This document shows positions 1 through 8,664 of a stretch of 64,000 nucleotides of DNA, piece after piece. The position numbers and the translations under genes were made by a program. Origin of the DNA: Tianweitania populi (GTDB taxonomy: Bacteria; Pseudomonadota; Alphaproteobacteria; Rhizobiales; Rhizobiaceae). The stretch lies in contig NZ_BMZQ01000003.1 in assembly GCF_014652875.1 (NCBI RefSeq), positions 1 through 64,000 of the forward strand, in the 5' to 3' direction. Positions within the stretch are counted from its first letter, which is position 1; the number at the start of each line of letters is the position of its first letter. The notes beneath the pieces are model-generated. The model was not told where the DNA came from. It saw only the letters and a program-made list of their open reading frames with translations, and made no database searches.

Positions 1-2
1 AT

Positions 3-131
3 GCCTTCAAAGGAAAGCAGGAAGCATTGCGCGGGCGATTCACCGTCGTGACAACGGACCTCAACCTGCATAAGTCGATCCCGATCCCGGCCGATCTGCG
101 CCACGCCTTGCTTGAATATGCCAAATCGTGA
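3..131 (+). CDS. C-terminal end of an unidentified protein (truncated by the window edge)
   Basis: An open frame enters from before the window and gives 42 residues ending LLEYAKS before TGA at 129-131. The ATG at base 1 is in a different frame that stops at 49-51, so it is not this gene's start. No motif allows a family assignment. It points the same way as the two MarR genes that follow, 88 bases upstream of the first, so it may or may not be co-transcribed with them. The reading frame is credible; the function is unknown. Confidence 0.5.
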   Translation, partial: AFKGKQEALRGRFTVVTTDLNLHKSIPIPADLRHALLEYAKS

Positions 132-135
132 ATAG

Positions 136-148
136 GTTTGCGGCAAAC
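136..148. promoter_or_regulatory. 13-bp palindrome upstream of the MarR pair, possible operator
   Basis: GTTTGC-G-GCAAAC is a perfect inverted repeat with a one-base centre. It lies between the stop of the preceding gene and the start of the first MarR gene. MarR dimers bind such palindromes and often repress their own promoter, so autoregulation is the natural guess. No binding evidence exists in the sequence beyond symmetry and position. Confidence 0.35.
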
Positions 149-219
149 TGAGCAGTCCTTGTGCACCATAAGAGAGGGACTTGGCTGCGCTAAGGGTTCT
201 GCCAACAGACGAGGTCTCA

Positions 220-699
220 ATGCCGGATATCGAGAGCACGGATGGGGACAACGAGCGCCGCAAGTTAGAAACACGCATATGGCTGCAGATTTTGTCGGTG
301 GAGAGCACGGTATTCATGCGTCTCAACGGCGTGCTTGCTTCAGAATGCGGTCTATCGGTAGCCAAATTCGAGTTCCTGGCCCAAGTAAACCGCTTCCCCG
401 AAGGCATCAGTCTGGGGCGAATATCAGCCAATCTGAAGGTAACCAGCGGCAATGTGTCGGGTCTGGTTCGGCGTCTTGTTGCTGACGGGCTGATCACAAA
501 AACGATGTCGCAGGACGACCGCCGCTCGTTCTTCGTTCGCTTTACGCCGGAAGGTGAGGCTCTGTTCGACAAGGCCAACGCGCTGCATGCCCGGACGCTC
601 GCCGCCTGTTTTGCGTCTGCCTCATCGGACGAATTGCAGAACCAGCTTCTAGCGCTGCGGTCCTTGTCGGCCCGAGTCCAGGAAAGAACAAATGCGTAG
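220..699 (+). CDS. MarR-family transcriptional regulator
   Basis: A 159-residue winged-helix regulator. The first part is a dimerisation helix, followed by the recognition region (SLGRISANLKVTSGNVSGLV) and a wing with the DDRRSFFVRFT stretch; the D-x-R-R wing signature is typical of MarR. The ATG at 220 is preferred over an upstream TTG at 181 because GAGG sits just before it. It overlaps the next MarR gene by 8 bases, so the two are translationally coupled. MarR proteins usually sense aromatic or CoA-thioester ligands, which fits the convergent aromatic-type operon at 1215-6401. Target and ligand are inferred. Confidence 0.85.
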   Translation: MPDIESTDGDNERRKLETRIWLQILSVESTVFMRLNGVLASECGLSVAKFEFLAQVNRFPEGISLGRISANLKVTSGNVSGLVRRLVADGLITKTMSQDDRRSFFVRFTPEGEALFDKANALHARTLAACFASASSDELQNQLLALRSLSARVQERTNA

Positions 700-1192
700 T
701 CCAGCCCGTACCGCAGCAAACGAAGATGTCGATCAGCCGGCGCAGATCCCGTCAATGCCTGCCGAGCTGCACGCACACCTACCGTATCTTCTAAACCGGC
801 TGAGCAATCGCTGGAACATCGACATCAACCGCGACCTCAGCGAGCATGGCATCAACAACACTGTGCTGCGCACCCTGTCGGTTCTTTACATCTACAAGAC
901 GCTTACGGTGAACGAAATTGCCAGTTACGCGATTGTGGAACAGTCAAATGCCAGCCGCACGATCGACACGATGGTGACCGCTGGATTGGTGAAACGGCAG
1001 ATCGCGGCAAACGACCTACGCCGGCGCGAAATCGGGCTTACCGTCAAGGGCGAAGCGCTGTTGCGCCAGCTTTGGCCGATCATGGTGCGCAATCATGGAA
1101 AGCTGATCGAGGATATACCGGAAGATGACCTTAAAGTGTGCCTTAACACGCTTTTGGCGATGATCCGCAATATTGGTGAATCGCCGGTCTGA
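692..1192 (+). CDS. Second tandem MarR-family transcriptional regulator
   Basis: 166 residues, starting inside the end of the preceding MarR gene. The wHTH core is visible around residues 75-125: TVNEIASYAIVEQSNASRTI as the HTH and NDLRRREIGLT as the wing. The two tandem regulators are clearly different in sequence, so this is not a recent duplication; they may form separate dimers or a heterodimer. The stop lies 22 bases from the convergent stop of the SDR gene. Together with the MarR gene at 11211-11813 this makes three MarR proteins around one catabolic island. Confidence 0.85.
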   Translation: MRSPARTAANEDVDQPAQIPSMPAELHAHLPYLLNRLSNRWNIDINRDLSEHGINNTVLRTLSVLYIYKTLTVNEIASYAIVEQSNASRTIDTMVTAGLVKRQIAANDLRRREIGLTVKGEALLRQLWPIMVRNHGKLIEDIPEDDLKVCLNTLLAMIRNIGESPV

Positions 1193-1214
1193 GACACTCT
1201 AACCCTAGACAGGC

Positions 1215-1943
1215 TCAGGCCCGCAGGCCGCCCAGGCTTGCACCGCCGCAGACATAAAGCACCTGACCGGTGACGAAGCTCGCCTTTTCATCAAGAAAGA
1301 AGCCGATCGCATTGGCGACATCGTCGCGCGAACCGACGCGGCCTACCGGGATGTGGTCGGCCAATTTCTGCTGCTGCGGTGAATCCTTGGGCACGATGCC
1401 CCAGAAATTGTCCGTCAGGATGGGACCCGGCGCCACGACATTTACCGTGATGCCCTTACGGGCGAGTTCGAGCGCCCAGGTGCGCGCCATGCCGTGGATG
1501 CCGGCCTTGGTTGCCGCATAGGAAGAGCGGGTGGGCGCCCCCATGGACGCGCGCGAACTCACAAAGACGATCCGGCCGAAGCCGCGCTGTTCCATGCCGG
1601 GCAGTGCAGCCTGGGTCAGGATCATCGGCGCGCCGAGATGAAGCTGCGCCAGCGTCTGGATGTCTTCGGCCTTTGCTTCGGCCAAGAGGTTCGGCAGGAT
1701 CAGCCCCGCATTGTGCACGATTGCGTCGATTGGCCCGGCGGCCGCGATTTCGGCCGCAACGGCGCGCGTTTCCCCGATATCGGTGAGGTCGGCGCGAAAG
1801 GCGCTCAGCCGTTCATGCTCCCACGAGAGCAGGTCGAGGCCGAGCGACACGACGCGCTCGCCGCGCTCCAGAAGCAGCTTTGCGGTGGCTTCGCCGATAC
1901 CGGAATTGCCGCCGGTGATCAGGGTTGTTCTGGTTTGCGTCAT
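1215..1943 (-). CDS. SDR-family NAD(P)-dependent oxidoreductase
   Basis: A 242-residue classical short-chain dehydrogenase/reductase. The cofactor motif TGGNSGIG is near residue 10, NAG appears as HNAG near residue 78, the catalytic serine lies in VFVSSRAS and the YxxxK pair in SYAATKAG near residues 142-146. The C-terminal FVTGQVLYVCGG is typical. The set is complete, so an active dehydrogenase or reductase is likely. It is the last gene of the minus-strand oxygenase operon, 21 bases after the AMP ligase. A cis-dihydrodiol or hydroxyacyl-CoA oxidation step would fit, but the substrate cannot be read from sequence. Confidence 0.88.
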   Translation of the reverse strand: MTQTRTTLITGGNSGIGEATAKLLLERGERVVSLGLDLLSWEHERLSAFRADLTDIGETRAVAAEIAAAGPIDAIVHNAGLILPNLLAEAKAEDIQTLAQLHLGAPMILTQAALPGMEQRGFGRIVFVSSRASMGAPTRSSYAATKAGIHGMARTWALELARKGITVNVVAPGPILTDNFWGIVPKDSPQQQKLADHIPVGRVGSRDDVANAIGFFLDEKASFVTGQVLYVCGGASLGGLRA

Positions 1944-1964
1944 GGTGATCCCCTCGCCCCGGTC

Positions 1965-3584
1965 TCAGGTCTGGCGCTTTTTCAGAGCGCGAAGATCATG
2001 GAAGTCGCCCTGCGCCATGGTTTCGGCGACAACGGTTTTCAGCCCGGCGCGCTGGATCTTTTCGGTGGCCGTCAGCGGCAGCTTGTCCACCAAGGCGATC
2101 CAGCCCGGCACCTTGTAATAAGCCATGCGCTCCAGCGCCCAGCGCGCAATGTCTTTGGCTGCACCCGCTCCCGCCGAACTGCCGTCGGCCATGATGATCA
2201 GAGCCGCCACTTCCTCGCCGCGGATCTCGTCCGGCGTCGCCGCAACGGCTGCCTGGCGCACGAGGGGGTGGCGGTTGAGCACGGTTTCCACTTCAACCGC
2301 GGCGATGTTTTCGCCCGAACGGCGGATCACGTTCTTCTTGCGGTCGATGAAATGCAGGTCGCCATCGGCGTCACGCGAAACGATGTCGCCGGTATGAAAC
2401 CAGCCATCCGCCCAGGCTTCCGCCGTTGCCTGTGGATCCTTGAGATATTCGCGGAAAAAGCCAAAGCGCGGATTTTCGCCCGCGCGCCGCACCAGAAGCT
2501 CGCCGGGCGTATCGCCCTCCACATCCGCGCCATCATCGCCTAAGATGCGGATCGCGACAACGCCGGATGGCCGGCCGAAGCAGCTCGTGCCGATCTTGCG
2601 CGGTTCATCCGTGGCGCCGATGCAGCCGCCACTGCCGGTTTCGGTCATGGCCCAGGCTTCGATCAAGGGAAAGCCGAAACGCTCCTCAAAAGGCGCGTGC
2701 AGCTGCTTGTCTACGCCCGCGCCAAAGCCGAAGCGGACCTGATGGTTGCGGTCGCGCTCGGAAGGCGGCGCGCTCATCAGCATGGAGGGCATGACGCCGA
2801 GATAATGAAGGCAGGTCGCCCGGCTTTCGCGCACCTGGTCCCACCAAGATCGCGGATGGAAGCGGTCGAGCATGATCAGGCAGCCGCCGACACTCACCAT
2901 CGCCATCACCGACACGGCCATTGCGTTCATGTGGAAAACTGGCAGTGGGGTCAGCATGCGCTCGCCTTCGGAACGCAACGAAACAATGCCGCCCACATCG
3001 CGATACCAGTCGCCGGAATAAAGGAAATACTCGTTGGGGAGGACGCAGCCCTTTGGCCGCCCCGTCGTGCCGGACGTGTATAGCAGCGCGCATTCCGTAG
3101 CCGCATCGCCGTCCACCGCTGCGCGAGACCCGCCGAAGGGCGCGCCGAGGTCCGCGTCGGGCGTGGAAACGGAGATCGCCCGGCCGACCGTTGCAGCCGC
3201 CGCCTCGATCTCGGCAAAGCGGTCACCCAGCACGATGGCCGCCGACATTTCGGAATGGCCGATGATATATTCGAGCTCGCTTGAGCGCAGGTCCGGATTG
3301 ATCGGCACCACCGAAACGCCAAGGCTGTTCAAGGCGAACCAGGCTTCAAGGAAAGCCGGCCGGTTCTGCAGCAGCAATCCGACGCGATGGCCTTCGCCAT
3401 AGCCCGCAGCCTGCAGCTTCGCGCGGCGGGCATCCACCCGCTCGAGCATGGCGCGATAAAAAATCGCTTCCGCCGGAATGTCGTAGATCGCGGCCGTTTC
3501 GGCCAAGACCTCAAGGAACGAAGCGTCGGGACGCGCGCGGGTTTGGTCGCGAAAGCGCGAATATACCGTTTCGGTGGAGGTCAT
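1965..3584 (-). CDS. AMP-forming acyl/aryl-CoA ligase
   Basis: 539 residues, normal length for the ANL superfamily. The P-loop-like A-motif YTSGTTGRPKG lies near residue 170, AMTETGSGG near 313, and the WFHTGDIVSRDADGD and DRKKNVIRRSGENI stretches mark the hinge to the mobile C-terminal domain. KLPLTATEKIQR near the end carries the catalytic lysine. It activates a carboxylic acid through an acyl-adenylate to the CoA thioester. The gene sits 3 bases after the Rieske beta-subunit stop and before the SDR. A second, distinct ligase of this family lies at 9552-11198. Confidence 0.9.
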   Translation of the reverse strand: MTSTETVYSRFRDQTRARPDASFLEVLAETAAIYDIPAEAIFYRAMLERVDARRAKLQAAGYGEGHRVGLLLQNRPAFLEAWFALNSLGVSVVPINPDLRSSELEYIIGHSEMSAAIVLGDRFAEIEAAAATVGRAISVSTPDADLGAPFGGSRAAVDGDAATECALLYTSGTTGRPKGCVLPNEYFLYSGDWYRDVGGIVSLRSEGERMLTPLPVFHMNAMAVSVMAMVSVGGCLIMLDRFHPRSWWDQVRESRATCLHYLGVMPSMLMSAPPSERDRNHQVRFGFGAGVDKQLHAPFEERFGFPLIEAWAMTETGSGGCIGATDEPRKIGTSCFGRPSGVVAIRILGDDGADVEGDTPGELLVRRAGENPRFGFFREYLKDPQATAEAWADGWFHTGDIVSRDADGDLHFIDRKKNVIRRSGENIAAVEVETVLNRHPLVRQAAVAATPDEIRGEEVAALIIMADGSSAGAGAAKDIARWALERMAYYKVPGWIALVDKLPLTATEKIQRAGLKTVVAETMAQGDFHDLRALKKRQT

Positions 3585-3587
3585 CGA

Positions 3588-4061
3588 TCACATAAAAAGC
3601 TGAATGTTGCTGAAGGGCGCGTCGAAGTTGATCAGGTCGATCCGCTTAAGCTTGATCCTGAGGGCGCCATCCACAGTCACGAGGTCATGGCTCGCCCAGC
3701 CGGAAAAGCGCTCCAGCACGTCACCGCGCGTTTCCGTGTAGATGAAGCTGGTGCGGGTGGATGCCGTGCCGGCCGCCTCGTCCAGGGCGGTGAGCTGCGG
3801 CGCTTGCAGCAGATGATGGCAGCGGCTTTTCGGCTTTTGCGAGAAGGTGCGCTCGCCAGCCAGCCGCTCGACGCGCACCTTCAGGAGCAAAAGGTCCTCA
3901 TACATCAGCGAGGGCTGGAGAACGGGATCGGTCTGCTGCCATTCGAGCGGCATCCAGTAGCGGGCGTCCGGGTGGTAAAGTTCGATCCAGGACTGCCACT
4001 GCATCCTGTCGAGCAGGTCGGCTTCGTTATAGATGAAATCGATGACGTCCTTGCGGTTCAC
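3588..4061 (-). CDS. Rieske-type ring-hydroxylating oxygenase, beta (small) subunit
   Basis: 157 residues with the SnoaL-like/NTF2 cone fold expected of dioxygenase small subunits. The N-terminal ADLLDRMQWQSWIELYHPDA and the central ARYWMPLEW are typical. The subunit carries no cofactor and stabilises the alpha3beta3 hexamer. Its ATG overlaps the alpha-subunit stop by 4 bases, as expected for stoichiometric subunits. Identification rests on those motifs and on adjacency to alpha. Confidence 0.88.
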   Translation of the reverse strand: MNRKDVIDFIYNEADLLDRMQWQSWIELYHPDARYWMPLEWQQTDPVLQPSLMYEDLLLLKVRVERLAGERTFSQKPKSRCHHLLQAPQLTALDEAAGTASTRTSFIYTETRGDVLERFSGWASHDLVTVDGALRIKLKRIDLINFDAPFSNIQLFM

Positions 4062-5392
4062 GCTGCGGCTCCTTCCTGCATGGCGCCGGTCATGAACTTC
4101 TTCCAGGCATGGAACTGGTTGCGCATTTGACGCTCGGACGTGCCGTTGATCACGGCGGTGACGTCCGCCTCCTCGTCCTCGTCATACAGGCGCTGGAGGT
4201 TCACCCACTGGTTGCCGTCGGAGTTCAAGCCTTCCTGGGCGCGCTCATACATCTCCAAGTCGTCATGGCCGACGATCGAGGTCGGCGCATTGATGAAGCG
4301 GTTATACATCAGCGCTCGTTCGTAGAACTTGTCGGGCGCGCCCACGAGGCGGAACACCCAGCTTTCCACCAGCGTCTTGTCTACTGCGATCGGAATGAAG
4401 TTGCGGATAATCTGCACCGGCGCCTTCACCAGGAGATTGGGAAAATAGATGCTGTTGTGGCGCACGTCGCCGAGGATCTCACGCGCCCGCGTTCCGCCGT
4501 AGGCAGCGACCATGCTGTCGAAATAGCCGGGAATGTCAGAATAATCGGCATGGATGGAGTTGGCCACGCCGCTATGGCCATGGCCGTTCGCCCAAACCCG
4601 CAGACCGGCCTTCTCATAGAACTCGTAGGGGCTCATGAAGGGCGCATAAAGCTGCACCGCCATCGGGGTTTCGGTTGAACCCGCGCCCTCGCGCTCCCAA
4701 ACCTTGATCGCCGTTCCGGCAGAGCTTTCATGCGCCACCATCGGGTGGCAGGTGTCGGTCTGGTTTTCCACCAGCATCTTCCAGTTGCAGGTATGCATGT
4801 AGCGGATGGGCGTCGCCTCGATGCGCAACTGGCCTTCGGGAGAACGGTCGATCATGTTGTCGATCGTGGACAGGCTTTCGCCGAAGAAATCCTCGAAGGA
4901 CAGGCCACCCGGCTTCAGCTTGGCGAAGAGGAAATCGCGATAAACGCGGAATTCGGCGACCTTGGCCAGTCCTTCGGATGCCTGCACCTCGTTCAGGCCT
5001 GTGTTGTCGTAGCCCTTCTTCAGGGGGATCGCCAGCAGCGAGCCGTCGGTCTTGAACGACCACGCATGATAAGGACAGCGGAAGAACTTGCCGGTGTTGC
5101 CGCAGGCTTCCGACGCGATCTTCACGCCCTTGTGCGGGCAGCGATTGTGGAAGACGTGGATGGTGCCGTTGGAATGGCGCGTCGCCAGAACAGGCTGGCG
5201 TCCCACCGTCGCGGTGATGAAGTCGCCGGGGTTCGGGAGCTGGCTGGCATGGCCGATATAGATCCAGGTGCTTGGGAAAAGGTGCTCCATTTCCAGCTCG
5301 AAGATCTCGCGGTCGACATAAACGTCGCGGTGAACCTCGGTGTCGCGCACCAGCGCGCTCACTGCCTCGGCATTTCCGGTGTACTGGGCCAT
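4058..5392 (-). CDS. Rieske-type aromatic ring-hydroxylating oxygenase, alpha subunit
   Basis: 444 residues. The Rieske [2Fe-2S] ligands are CPH (in RCPHKGVKI) and CPYH (in FRCPYHAWSF), near residues 85-110. The mononuclear iron site is visible as NWKMLVENQTDTCHPMVAH, with the bridging Asp and two His of the D-x2-H-x4-H signature; the distal acidic ligand is likely in HDDLEMYER near 370. It would catalyse dioxygenation or monooxygenation of an aromatic substrate. Electrons should come from the reductase encoded just upstream at 5439-6401; no separate ferredoxin gene is present, as in type IA/II-like two-component systems. Substrate unknown. Confidence 0.92.
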   Translation of the reverse strand: MAQYTGNAEAVSALVRDTEVHRDVYVDREIFELEMEHLFPSTWIYIGHASQLPNPGDFITATVGRQPVLATRHSNGTIHVFHNRCPHKGVKIASEACGNTGKFFRCPYHAWSFKTDGSLLAIPLKKGYDNTGLNEVQASEGLAKVAEFRVYRDFLFAKLKPGGLSFEDFFGESLSTIDNMIDRSPEGQLRIEATPIRYMHTCNWKMLVENQTDTCHPMVAHESSAGTAIKVWEREGAGSTETPMAVQLYAPFMSPYEFYEKAGLRVWANGHGHSGVANSIHADYSDIPGYFDSMVAAYGGTRAREILGDVRHNSIYFPNLLVKAPVQIIRNFIPIAVDKTLVESWVFRLVGAPDKFYERALMYNRFINAPTSIVGHDDLEMYERAQEGLNSDGNQWVNLQRLYDEDEEADVTAVINGTSERQMRNQFHAWKKFMTGAMQEGAAA

Positions 5393-5438
5393 GGATACAC
5401 TCCTCCTGCGTCGCGTTGCTACGTTGGATCCGGCTGTT

Positions 5439-6401
5439 CTAGAGGTCGAGCACGAGCCGCGGCGATTTCGACCGCGACACGCAGATCTGCATCACTGTGT
5501 TGGACGCTTTCTCCTCGTCCGTCAGGATGACGTCGCGGTGATCGGGCTCGCCTGCCAGAACCGTGGTCTGGCAGATGCCGCAATCGCCGCGCTGGCAATC
5601 ATAAAGCGGGTCGAGTCCTGCGGCTTCAAGCGCCTGGATGATGGTCTGGTCGGCGGCGACCTCGATGACCTGTCCGCTTGATGCGATCTCGACCTCGAAG
5701 GGCGCGTCGGCCCCGACGGGTGCGGCCGCCTTGAACAGTTCGAAATGAATGCGCTCAGGTGGAAAACCGGCCTCGGCGGCCGCGGCCTTCACCGCGTCGA
5801 TCATGCCGGACGGGCCGCAGACATAGATATGGGCCGCAGTATCGGCGGCGCTGAGCGCGGCTTCGATGTCGAGTCGCGTTTCGTCGCTGTCGTGGTGCAC
5901 GGAAAGCCTATCGCCGCAGATTGCCTTCAACGGTTCGAGAAAGGCGAGCGCACCGGGTGCGCGGCCGGCATAATGCACGTGATAGGCCGTGCCGCGCCCG
6001 TTCAACTCGGCAGCCATGGAAACGATCGGCGTCACACCGATGCCGCCGGCAAACAGAAGCGCGGGCTCGTTGCCCTCATGTAGCGCGAAATTGTTTTCCG
6101 GCTGCGAAAGGAGCATCTCGTCGCCCGCCTTCAACGCGTGCATGAAACGCGAGCCACCGGCGCTTTTTTCTTCCAGAAGAATGCCGAGCGAGCAATGCGC
6201 GCGATCCACATGCGGCAGGGCGAGCAGCGAATAAGGACGGTCACCGCCGGCCGGCAGGATCACCCGGACATGCGCACCCGGCGTCCAGTCAAAGCCGCGA
6301 GCGTCCACGGGCGCCAGCACGACGTGCCGGATCGTCGGTGTTTCCATCGACACCGAGGCCACTCGGAACTTGGTCCGCTGCGCTTCCGTCGCTTTGCTCA
6401 T
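5439..6401 (-). CDS. PDR/VanB-type ferredoxin reductase for the Rieske oxygenase
   Basis: 320 residues from the ATG at 6401 (an upstream in-frame GTG at 6434 is less likely because GGGCGAG precedes the ATG). Flavin-binding RPYSLLALP is near residue 55, the NAD-binding GGIGVTPIVSMA near 117, and the C-terminal plant-type ferredoxin domain has C-x4-C-x2-C (CQRGDCGIC) and a distal Cys in MQICVSRSKS. One polypeptide thus carries FMN, NADH site and [2Fe-2S], as in phthalate dioxygenase reductase and VanB. It is the first gene of the oxygenase cluster, 46 bases before the alpha subunit. Confidence 0.9.
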   Translation of the reverse strand: MSKATEAQRTKFRVASVSMETPTIRHVVLAPVDARGFDWTPGAHVRVILPAGGDRPYSLLALPHVDRAHCSLGILLEEKSAGGSRFMHALKAGDEMLLSQPENNFALHEGNEPALLFAGGIGVTPIVSMAAELNGRGTAYHVHYAGRAPGALAFLEPLKAICGDRLSVHHDSDETRLDIEAALSAADTAAHIYVCGPSGMIDAVKAAAAEAGFPPERIHFELFKAAAPVGADAPFEVEIASSGQVIEVAADQTIIQALEAAGLDPLYDCQRGDCGICQTTVLAGEPDHRDVILTDEEKASNTVMQICVSRSKSPRLVLDL

Positions 6402-6421
6402 CACAGATTTCTCGCCCAAGA

Positions 6422-6439
6422 AATATGATTTCACATATT
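6422..6439. promoter_or_regulatory. Inverted repeat upstream of the oxygenase operon, possible MarR operator
   Basis: AATATG-N6-CATATT is a perfect 6-bp inverted repeat in an AT-rich gap between the reductase start and the stop of the upstream dehydrogenase gene. The position, about 20 bases 5' of the reductase ATG, suits an operator overlapping a promoter. The three MarR genes nearby make that family a reasonable candidate. Functional assignment is inference. Confidence 0.35.
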
Positions 6440-6506
6440 CTTACTATTAAGCATGTTAAGTTAATCCGGCAGGATCAAGGCACGGGGTAAGACGCCGACT
6501 TCAGCT

Positions 6507-7496
6507 TCAAACACGAGGCGCGCGCACAAGTTCGAGGTCACGCAGCCGCTCCACCATGGCCGTCATCCGTGCCTTGCGATAGGCCGCGACATCCCTGTCC
6601 TTATAATCGAGAAAGCCCTGACGCGCTTTCAGCCCCGTTCGCCCCTCCGCCATGTTGCGCTCGATGATCTCAGGCGCCTCATAGCGGCTGTTGTTGAGCG
6701 CGCCGCTCATATAGCGGCTGGTGTGATATAGAATGTCGCCGCCGCCCCAGTCGATGAATTCCAGCAGGCCGAGTACGGAAAAGCGGAAACCGAACCCGTA
6801 TTTGGCGGCCTTTTCCACATCCTCGACGCTGGCCACGCCTTCTTCCACGATGCGCGCGGCCTCGTTCATGGCGATGCCCTGGATGCGCGGCACGATGAAG
6901 CCCGGGCTTGCCGCACAGATCACCGGCACCTTGCCGACGGCTTCCAGCAGCGTTTTCAGCCGTTCGGTGACGCCGGGATCGGTGGCCTTGCCGGGCGAGA
7001 CTTCCACCAGCGGGACGATAAAGGCCGGATTCAGCCAATGCGCGTTCAGGAAGCGCTCCGGCCTTTCAACGGCCGGCGCGAGATCGTCCACGAGGATCGT
7101 TGATGTGGTGGAAGCGATGATCGCGTTCGGCAAACACAGGGCGGATGCCTCGCGCAAACCGTCGAGCTTGAGGTCGAGCACTTCCGGAAAGCCCTCGAAC
7201 ACGATGTTGGCTTTGCCGAGCACGCTTGCCGCCTCATGCTTCGGAACAACAGTCACGCGACCCGCGATCTGCCGGATCGTGTCCGCAGCGGCTTCAAACA
7301 GGCCAATCTCGCCAAGCAGGGTCAGCGTGTCAATGATTTCGGCTTCGACCTCACCGGCCAGTGCCGCAAAGGCATCGGCCGGGCGCTCCTTGAAGTCGAT
7401 GAGGGACACGGAATGCCCGGCATAGGCGAAGACGATCGCGATGCCGCGCCCCATCCGGCCAGCGCCAAGGGCTGCAATGCGCTCTGCACCGCTCAT
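6507..7496 (-). CDS. 3-hydroxyacyl-CoA dehydrogenase family protein
   Basis: 329 residues from the ATG at 7496, which overlaps the upstream gene's stop by 4 bases (ATGA). The Rossmann motif LGAGRMGRGIA is at residues 9-19, the helical-domain signatures STTSTI and AHWLNPAF lie near 130-150, and GFIVPRIQG near 190. The family oxidises 3-hydroxyacyl-CoA with NAD. The length, single Rossmann and single C-terminal region place it with monofunctional HADs rather than FadB fusions. In this context it could process the ring-cleavage or side-chain product as CoA ester; some relatives act on free hydroxy acids such as L-gulonate or carnitine. Confidence 0.85.
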   Translation of the reverse strand: MSGAERIAALGAGRMGRGIAIVFAYAGHSVSLIDFKERPADAFAALAGEVEAEIIDTLTLLGEIGLFEAAADTIRQIAGRVTVVPKHEAASVLGKANIVFEGFPEVLDLKLDGLREASALCLPNAIIASTTSTILVDDLAPAVERPERFLNAHWLNPAFIVPLVEVSPGKATDPGVTERLKTLLEAVGKVPVICAASPGFIVPRIQGIAMNEAARIVEEGVASVEDVEKAAKYGFGFRFSVLGLLEFIDWGGGDILYHTSRYMSGALNNSRYEAPEIIERNMAEGRTGLKARQGFLDYKDRDVAAYRKARMTAMVERLRDLELVRAPRV

Positions 7497-8587
7497 GCGT
7501 CGTAGCCCTTCTGGAGAAAGCTTTGCAGCGCCGCGCGGTCCATGTCGCCCAAGCCGACTTTGGCCAGTGGCCGGCCATTCGTCGCGAAATCCTCGCCGCA
7601 GATGGCGCTGCCGATCCCCAGCAAACCGCGCATGATCGGCACATCCACGCCGGCAAGCTCGGCTAGCGAAACCAGAAGCGACAGGCCGAGCCGCACGTCT
7701 TCCATCATGTAGCGATGTTCGGTGAGCACGATCTTTTCGCGCCAATCGCCGGAGTCCTTCAGGTCTCCATGGGAGCGGTGGCCATACATCCATTCCTCGC
7801 CCTCCGTGTTGTAATGGTTGGCGAGCGGGAAATGCGGTTCGCCGTAGCCCAGCGCTTCGCGAACCCGGATGCGTTCCGCATCGAGTTGGTCGGTGACCCG
7901 GCGCACGGAAGGCTGCGTGCCCTCGTTATGGATATCCCAGGCCGGGAAATGTTCGAGCGGCGAGGCATTCATGATGATCAGGGGCGGGTGAATGATCGGG
8001 CCGGCATTCATCAGCGCGCCCGACACGGCATCGCCGCAGAGCTCGATCACGCCCGGAAAGGCGCGGCTTGTGACTTCAATCGCGTGGTCGGCAAGGGTCA
8101 GCGGAAACACGCCGGTGGGCAGGCGGGTAGCGCGGGTGGTGATCAGCACTTCCGCAAAGCCATGTTTGCGCACCAGCCATGGCAGCGTGCCGGATTCGGC
8201 AAAGGCAACCCCTTCCACCGTGCCGGCTTCCTTTGCCGCGCGGGCAAAGATCATCGTGCCCAGCGTGCCCGGCGGCATGAAGATGACCTGGCCCGAGCGC
8301 AGATGCGGCGCAACCACGCGGGCGATGTCTTCATGGGCCGTGGCCGGCGCCGGGCAGAAGATCAGTTCGGAATCGGCAAGCGCCTCGTCGATGCGGCTCG
8401 TGACCCGCGTGAGTGCTGCTTCGCGCGTGCCCGACTTATCGCGCACGGTAATGGTGTTGTTGGTTTCGCGATGTCGGGCAATGTCTGCTTCACCGCGCCG
8501 CCACAAGGTGACCTCGTGTCCTGAAAGCGCGAAGTCGCCCGCAGCCGCAAGTGATCCGTTACCACCGCCAAGAACAGTGATCCGCAT
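7493..8587 (-). CDS. NAD/NADP octopine/nopaline dehydrogenase-family protein
   Basis: 364 residues from ATG 8587, chosen because GGAGGGG lies directly before it; another ATG 12 bases upstream lies before that site. The N-terminal Rossmann motif is VLGGGNGSLAAAG. The C-terminal half contains GPIIHPPLIIMNA, typical of the octopine/opine dehydrogenase C-domain with its catalytic His. Family members reduce imines formed from an amino acid and a 2-oxo acid, or oxidise the corresponding opine. It is coupled to the 3-hydroxyacyl-CoA dehydrogenase gene by a 4-base overlap. Opine chemistry would be unusual inside an aryl-CoA island, so the real substrate is open. Confidence 0.8.
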   Translation of the reverse strand: MRITVLGGGNGSLAAAGDFALSGHEVTLWRRGEADIARHRETNNTITVRDKSGTREAALTRVTSRIDEALADSELIFCPAPATAHEDIARVVAPHLRSGQVIFMPPGTLGTMIFARAAKEAGTVEGVAFAESGTLPWLVRKHGFAEVLITTRATRLPTGVFPLTLADHAIEVTSRAFPGVIELCGDAVSGALMNAGPIIHPPLIIMNASPLEHFPAWDIHNEGTQPSVRRVTDQLDAERIRVREALGYGEPHFPLANHYNTEGEEWMYGHRSHGDLKDSGDWREKIVLTEHRYMMEDVRLGLSLLVSLAELAGVDVPIMRGLLGIGSAICGEDFATNGRPLAKVGLGDMDRAALQSFLQKGYDA

Positions 8588-8644
8588 GCTCCCCTCCATT
8601 TTCCTGCCGGACGCCCCTATATCCGATTTTTTCTCAGGCAGGCG

Positions 8645-8661
8645 AAGTGTATTTTATACTT
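8645..8661. promoter_or_regulatory. Near-palindrome in the divergent promoter region
   Basis: AAGTGTA-TTT-TATACTT has one mismatch between its arms. It lies between the minus-strand gene starting at 8587 and the plus-strand hydrolase starting at 8748, directly beside a stronger palindrome. It may be a second operator half or part of promoter elements. Confidence 0.3.
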
Positions 8662-8664
8662 AGA

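Noticed and set aside
1494-2543. 349-residue plus-strand open frame
   Set aside because: It lies antisense to the SDR and ligase genes, has no family motif and is a by-product of GC-rich codon use.
6434-6436. GTG start for the Rieske reductase that adds 11 residues
   Set aside because: The ATG at 6401 has a better upstream purine stretch, and the longer start would fall inside the palindrome.
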